From contig CANQLI010000007.1 in assembly GCA_947624675.1 (NCBI GenBank), forward strand, positions 67,090-129,225: a DNA stretch of 62,136 nucleotides. The letters run 5' to 3'. The notes under the pieces were generated by a model, which was given only the letters and a program-made list of their open reading frames with translations, did no database searches and was not told the origin of the DNA. Each line of letters begins with the position of its first letter. The stretch's first letter is position 1. Positions 60,795 to 62,136 of this stretch are shown here, piece after piece. The translations under genes were made by a program, and so were the position numbers. This stretch comes from an uncultured Clostridia bacterium. GTDB lineage: Bacteria > Bacillota > Clostridia > Oscillospirales > Ruminococcaceae.

Positions 60795-61337
60795 TTATTT
60801 TTTATCAGTTTTCAAATACTCTTCTTTTAATATAGCATACATCATTCGGTCAACATATTTTCCACAAAGATATACAGCTTTACGCTGAACACCCTCAAGT
60901 ACAAACCCAAGCTTTTCAAGCGATTTTTGCGCAGGTATATTCACACTCAGAGTGTTGGCTTCAATGCGCTTAAGTCCAAGATAGTTAAACCCATAGCTCA
61001 GCATAAGTCCCAAAGCCTCCTTGCCGTAGCCCTTACAACGATTCTCAAGCTTTGGTATTCCCATTCCCAAGTCACATTTACGGTTTGCACGGTCGATGTT
61101 TTGCAGGGCAATATCGCCTATCACCTCTCCGTTATTCAGAAAGATCCCAAGACGGACATTGGTGTTCCCCTGAAGCCTCTGTATCTCATCAAACCAATTA
61201 TCTGCCGTTTCTATCGAGTGACCAATATTCGGTTCTTCAGTTGGATTTTCAAAATCATACTCGAAATCCTCCCAAAGCTTTCTGCAATGCTCTCGTTCCA
61301 GAACCGATAAGTATATTCTTTTCGCCTCAAGTTTCAT
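60795..61337 (-). CDS. GNAT acetyltransferase, RimJ/RimL type
   Basis: A 180-residue protein. It has an N-terminal MKLEAKRIYLSVLEREHCR, strand IGDIALQNID, the acetyl-CoA binding segment ENRCKGYGKEALGLMLSYG (about 112-130) with the Q/RxxGxG/A form, and C-terminal LSVNIPAQKSLEKLGFVLEG. This is typical of acetyltransferases acting on protein N-termini or small molecules. The substrate is unknown. Confidence 0.88.
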   Translation of the reverse strand: MKLEAKRIYLSVLEREHCRKLWEDFEYDFENPTEEPNIGHSIETADNWFDEIQRLQGNTNVRLGIFLNNGEVIGDIALQNIDRANRKCDLGMGIPKLENRCKGYGKEALGLMLSYGFNYLGLKRIEANTLSVNIPAQKSLEKLGFVLEGVQRKAVYLCGKYVDRMMYAILKEEYLKTDKK

Positions 61338-61551
61338 AAAATCGCCTTACCCCTGTACTTTGATGATTTTTCTTTCTCAAATCTATCCCGAAGGATTTAT
61401 AATTTCATATACATATACATTATAACTTTTTTGAGTGATTTGTCAATCAAACTCGACGATAAAGCGCCTGTCTTTTATGCCTGATAAAAAACTTTGCCTT
61501 CGAAAATTATCAGCTCTTTGTAGATATACTGTTGTTACAACTGTCTAATTT

Positions 61552-62136
61552 TTACCTGTTTCTATAATTCATATACTCGCCCGATATTATCTCCTCCCAC
61601 CAATCGCGGTTTTTTAGATACCACCGTATAGTTTTCTTTATTCCATCCTCAAACTTTGTCTCAGGCAGCCAGCCAAGTTCAGTATGGATCTTTGTAGGGT
61701 CTATCGCATATCGTAGATCGTGTCCCTTTCTGTCTGTAACATATGTTATCAGACTTTCCGGCTTGTTCAGTTCTTTACATATAAGCTTTACAATGTCGAT
61801 ATTTCTCATCTCGTTATGTCCGCCAACATTGTAAATCTCACCCTCTTTTCCCTTGTGAATTATCAGGTCTATCGCCTTACAGTGGTCTTCTACATACAGC
61901 CAGTCTCTAACATTCTCCCCCTTTCCGTATACCGGAAGAGGCTTGTCATTTAAGGCATTAGCTATCATAAGAGGTATAAGCTTTTCCGGAAAATGGTAAG
62001 GTCCGTAGTTGTTTGAGCATCGGCTTATCGTCACAGGTAGTCCGTATGTCCTGTGGTATGCAAGAACAAGAAGATCTGCGCTTGCCTTTGATGCGCTGTA
62101 TGGCGAGCTTGTATGGATCGGTGTATCCTCTGTAAA
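61552..62136 (-). CDS. rfbB: dTDP-glucose 4,6-dehydratase (5' part outside window)
   Basis: The reading frame is open to the window edge, so the gene continues beyond 62136. The visible about 194 residues include the catalytic YSASK (YxxxK), [40 protein letters not shown] and VGGHNEMRN, which identify RmlB/RfbB of the extended SDR family, second step in dTDP-rhamnose synthesis. The C-terminus [21 protein letters not shown] is complete. Probably part of an upstream rhamnose or polysaccharide cluster. Confidence 0.94.
   Translation of the reverse strand, partial: FTEDTPIHTSSPYSASKASADLLVLAYHRTYGLPVTISRCSNNYGPYHFPEKLIPLMIANALNDKPLPVYGKGENVRDWLYVEDHCKAIDLIIHKGKEGEIYNVGGHNEMRNIDIVKLICKELNKPESLITYVTDRKGHDLRYAIDPTKIHTELGWLPETKFEDGIKKTIRWYLKNRDWWEEIISGEYMNYRNR

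Overview
The window joins most of an integrated conjugative element (about 1-33,660) to a block of core chromosome (about 33,660-62,136). The host looks like a low-GC, Gram-positive, spore-forming member of the Clostridia (Bacillota), probably related to Ruminococcaceae/Oscillospiraceae. The evidence is a SpoVM-like peptide gene, a PrkC/PrpC/RsgA/ThiN cluster, RemA, an LCP protein, SipW-type secretion and strong Shine-Dalgarno sequences. The taxon is inferred from gene content only.

Element, left part (1-8,300): surface cargo. It holds the tail of a pilin-like (SpaA/Cna-B-type) protein, small membrane proteins, a two-gene TcmP plus three-cysteine radical-SAM-like cassette bounded by a 127-bp direct repeat, and a matrix locus. 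The matrix locus has three SipW-dependent (TasA/camelysin-like) secreted proteins, a dedicated SipW-type signal peptidase and one cell-wall-anchored protein.

Element, middle (8,300-16,300): accessory genes. These are a DnaD/DUF6017-like HTH protein, two tandem YD-repeat proteins with an identical C-terminal domain, an LRR protein, a MuF-C-like protein, an HAD-like protein, a SpoVG-like protein and a toprim protein.

Element, transfer region (16,300-31,700): a VirB2-like pilin, VirB6-like protein, VirB3-like protein, VirB4 ATPase, a bitopic membrane protein, two OB-fold/SSB proteins, an oriT-like inverted-repeat region, an RHH accessory protein, a MobL/MobP-type relaxase with a long Sel1/TPR tail, and a VirD4 coupling ATPase. 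A 19-bp palindrome of the type GTGGGACTTTTAGTCCCAC recurs six times between element genes. At the right end lies a Fic protein that carries the same C-terminal domain as the YD-repeat proteins. The element ends at a truncated 3' portion of a tRNA-Ser(TGA) gene, which marks the attachment site. The integrase, the other end and a peptidoglycan hydrolase are not in the window.

Chromosome (34,047-62,136, almost all minus strand): a site-2 protease-like gene, then the conserved Bacillota series (in transcription order) yicC/yloC, remA, gmk, rpoZ, priA, def, fmt, yugP-like, rsmB, rlmN, prpC, prkC, rsgA, thiN, spoVM. Upstream of that on the minus strand are a phosphatase, glmS, an LCP protein, a second HAD gene, a DUF11-like protein, rpiB, a 2-hydroxyacid dehydrogenase, galK, a small membrane protein, mrnC, obg, a GNAT gene and the 3' part of rfbB. 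coaBC and rpe, often present in this gene order elsewhere, are absent from it here.
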